Shown here one piece after another: positions 5,755 through 5,860 of a DNA stretch of 5,860 nt. Every line of letters begins with the position of its first letter. The stretch's first letter is position 1. The notes below the pieces were generated by a model. That model worked only from the letters and a program-made list of their open reading frames with translations. It had not been told where the DNA came from and did no database searches. Location: the NCBI GenBank assembly GCA_900770015.1, contig CAAGIU010000250.1:1-5860 (forward strand). Reading direction: 5' to 3'. The position numbers and the translations under genes are program-made. The DNA comes from an uncultured Oscillospiraceae bacterium. Its GTDB lineage: Bacteria; Bacillota_A; Clostridia; Oscillospirales; Oscillospiraceae.

Positions 5755-5791
5755 GGTTATCGGCTTTAGTAAGCATACCACAAGATATAGA

Positions 5792-5860
5792 TTACCCCAC
5801 GATAGCGACCAAAAGCCGGTCGAAGATGGCGCCATTGAAGGTTCTGCGGTTGAAGCGGTA
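5792..5860 (-). CDS. C-terminus of an IS1595-family transposase (partial)
   Basis: Reading from 5860 down to a TAA at 5794-5792 gives 22 residues containing YRFNRR near the start and IFDRLL after it, ending AIVG. The pattern [YF]RFNRR followed about ten residues later by a hydrophobic-F-x-RLL is what I recall from the end of ISXO2-like/IS1595-family DDE transposases. The 5' part lies beyond the right edge, so intactness cannot be judged. The neighbouring terminal repeat supports the call. Confidence 0.6.
   Translation of the reverse strand, partial: YRFNRRTFNGAIFDRLLVAIVG

Larger units (their letters stand above)
5709..5860 (-). mobile_element. Right insertion-sequence end with transposase 3' end (IS1595/ISXO2-like)
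   Basis: The element begins at about 5709 with the 45-bp repeat that is inverted relative to 17-61, and runs off the window. Inside it, after about 38 nt of AT-rich sequence, lies the stop codon and C-terminal coding of a transposase reading leftwards. The order (terminal repeat, short spacer, transposase stop) is that of an IS right end. Family assignment comes only from the 22 visible transposase residues. The other end and any target duplication are outside the window. Confidence 0.65.

Noticed and set aside
1..5860. CRISPR array, tRNA, rRNA, defence or toxin-antitoxin genes
   Set aside because: There are no evenly spaced direct repeats, no cloverleaf or rRNA-like sequence, and no small gene pair of that type in any frame.

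Overview
The window looks like a piece of chromosome from a high-GC gut Clostridium relative, most likely Oscillospiraceae/Ruminococcaceae (inferred). The genes are strongly G/C-biased at third codon positions and have Gram-positive-type ribosome binding sites. The proteins resemble those of commensal Clostridia, and the second intergenic region carries palindromic repeats of a kind I recall from those genomes. There are four complete genes, all on the + strand, plus the 3' end of a transposase gene on the - strand at the right edge.

Layout. Positions 1-61 appear to be the end of an insertion sequence. Positions 62-336 are an AT-richer leader with several small dyads and a candidate -10 box. 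Positions 337-4764 form a tight three-gene operon: a cytoplasmic GH2 beta-glycosidase (337-2265), a GPH/MelB-type sugar:cation symporter (2297-3895) and a UxuB-type short-chain dehydrogenase, the fructuronate reductase / D-mannonate oxidoreductase (3913-4764). It ends in a clear intrinsic terminator (4781-4811). Positions 4812-5185 hold no credible gene and are packed with hairpin-forming repeats. A separate promoter (5186-5214) then drives a divergent-PAP2 (YuiD-like) membrane protein (5242-5703). Six bases after its stop a second insertion-sequence end begins, followed by the C-terminus of an IS1595/ISXO2-like transposase (5792-5860, - strand).

How the genes work together. The symporter would import an intact glycoside, the GH2 enzyme would cleave it inside the cell, and the UxuB-type reductase would process the uronic acid after isomerisation (glucuronate to fructuronate to mannonate). 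The reductase points to a uronic-acid conjugate (beta-glucuronide or beta-galacturonide). The GH2 enzyme has an N-x-K-G element matching the carboxylate-recognition motif of beta-glucuronidases, but its barrel also carries segments typical of beta-galactosidase-annotated GH2 proteins, so the substrate is not settled.

The least expected signal is a 45-bp near-perfect inverted repeat, 17-61 against 5709-5753, which brackets the whole block. The two copies carry a hairpin whose closing base pair differs in a compensatory way. I see no defence system, CRISPR array, tRNA or rRNA, and nothing I would call a new biological system.
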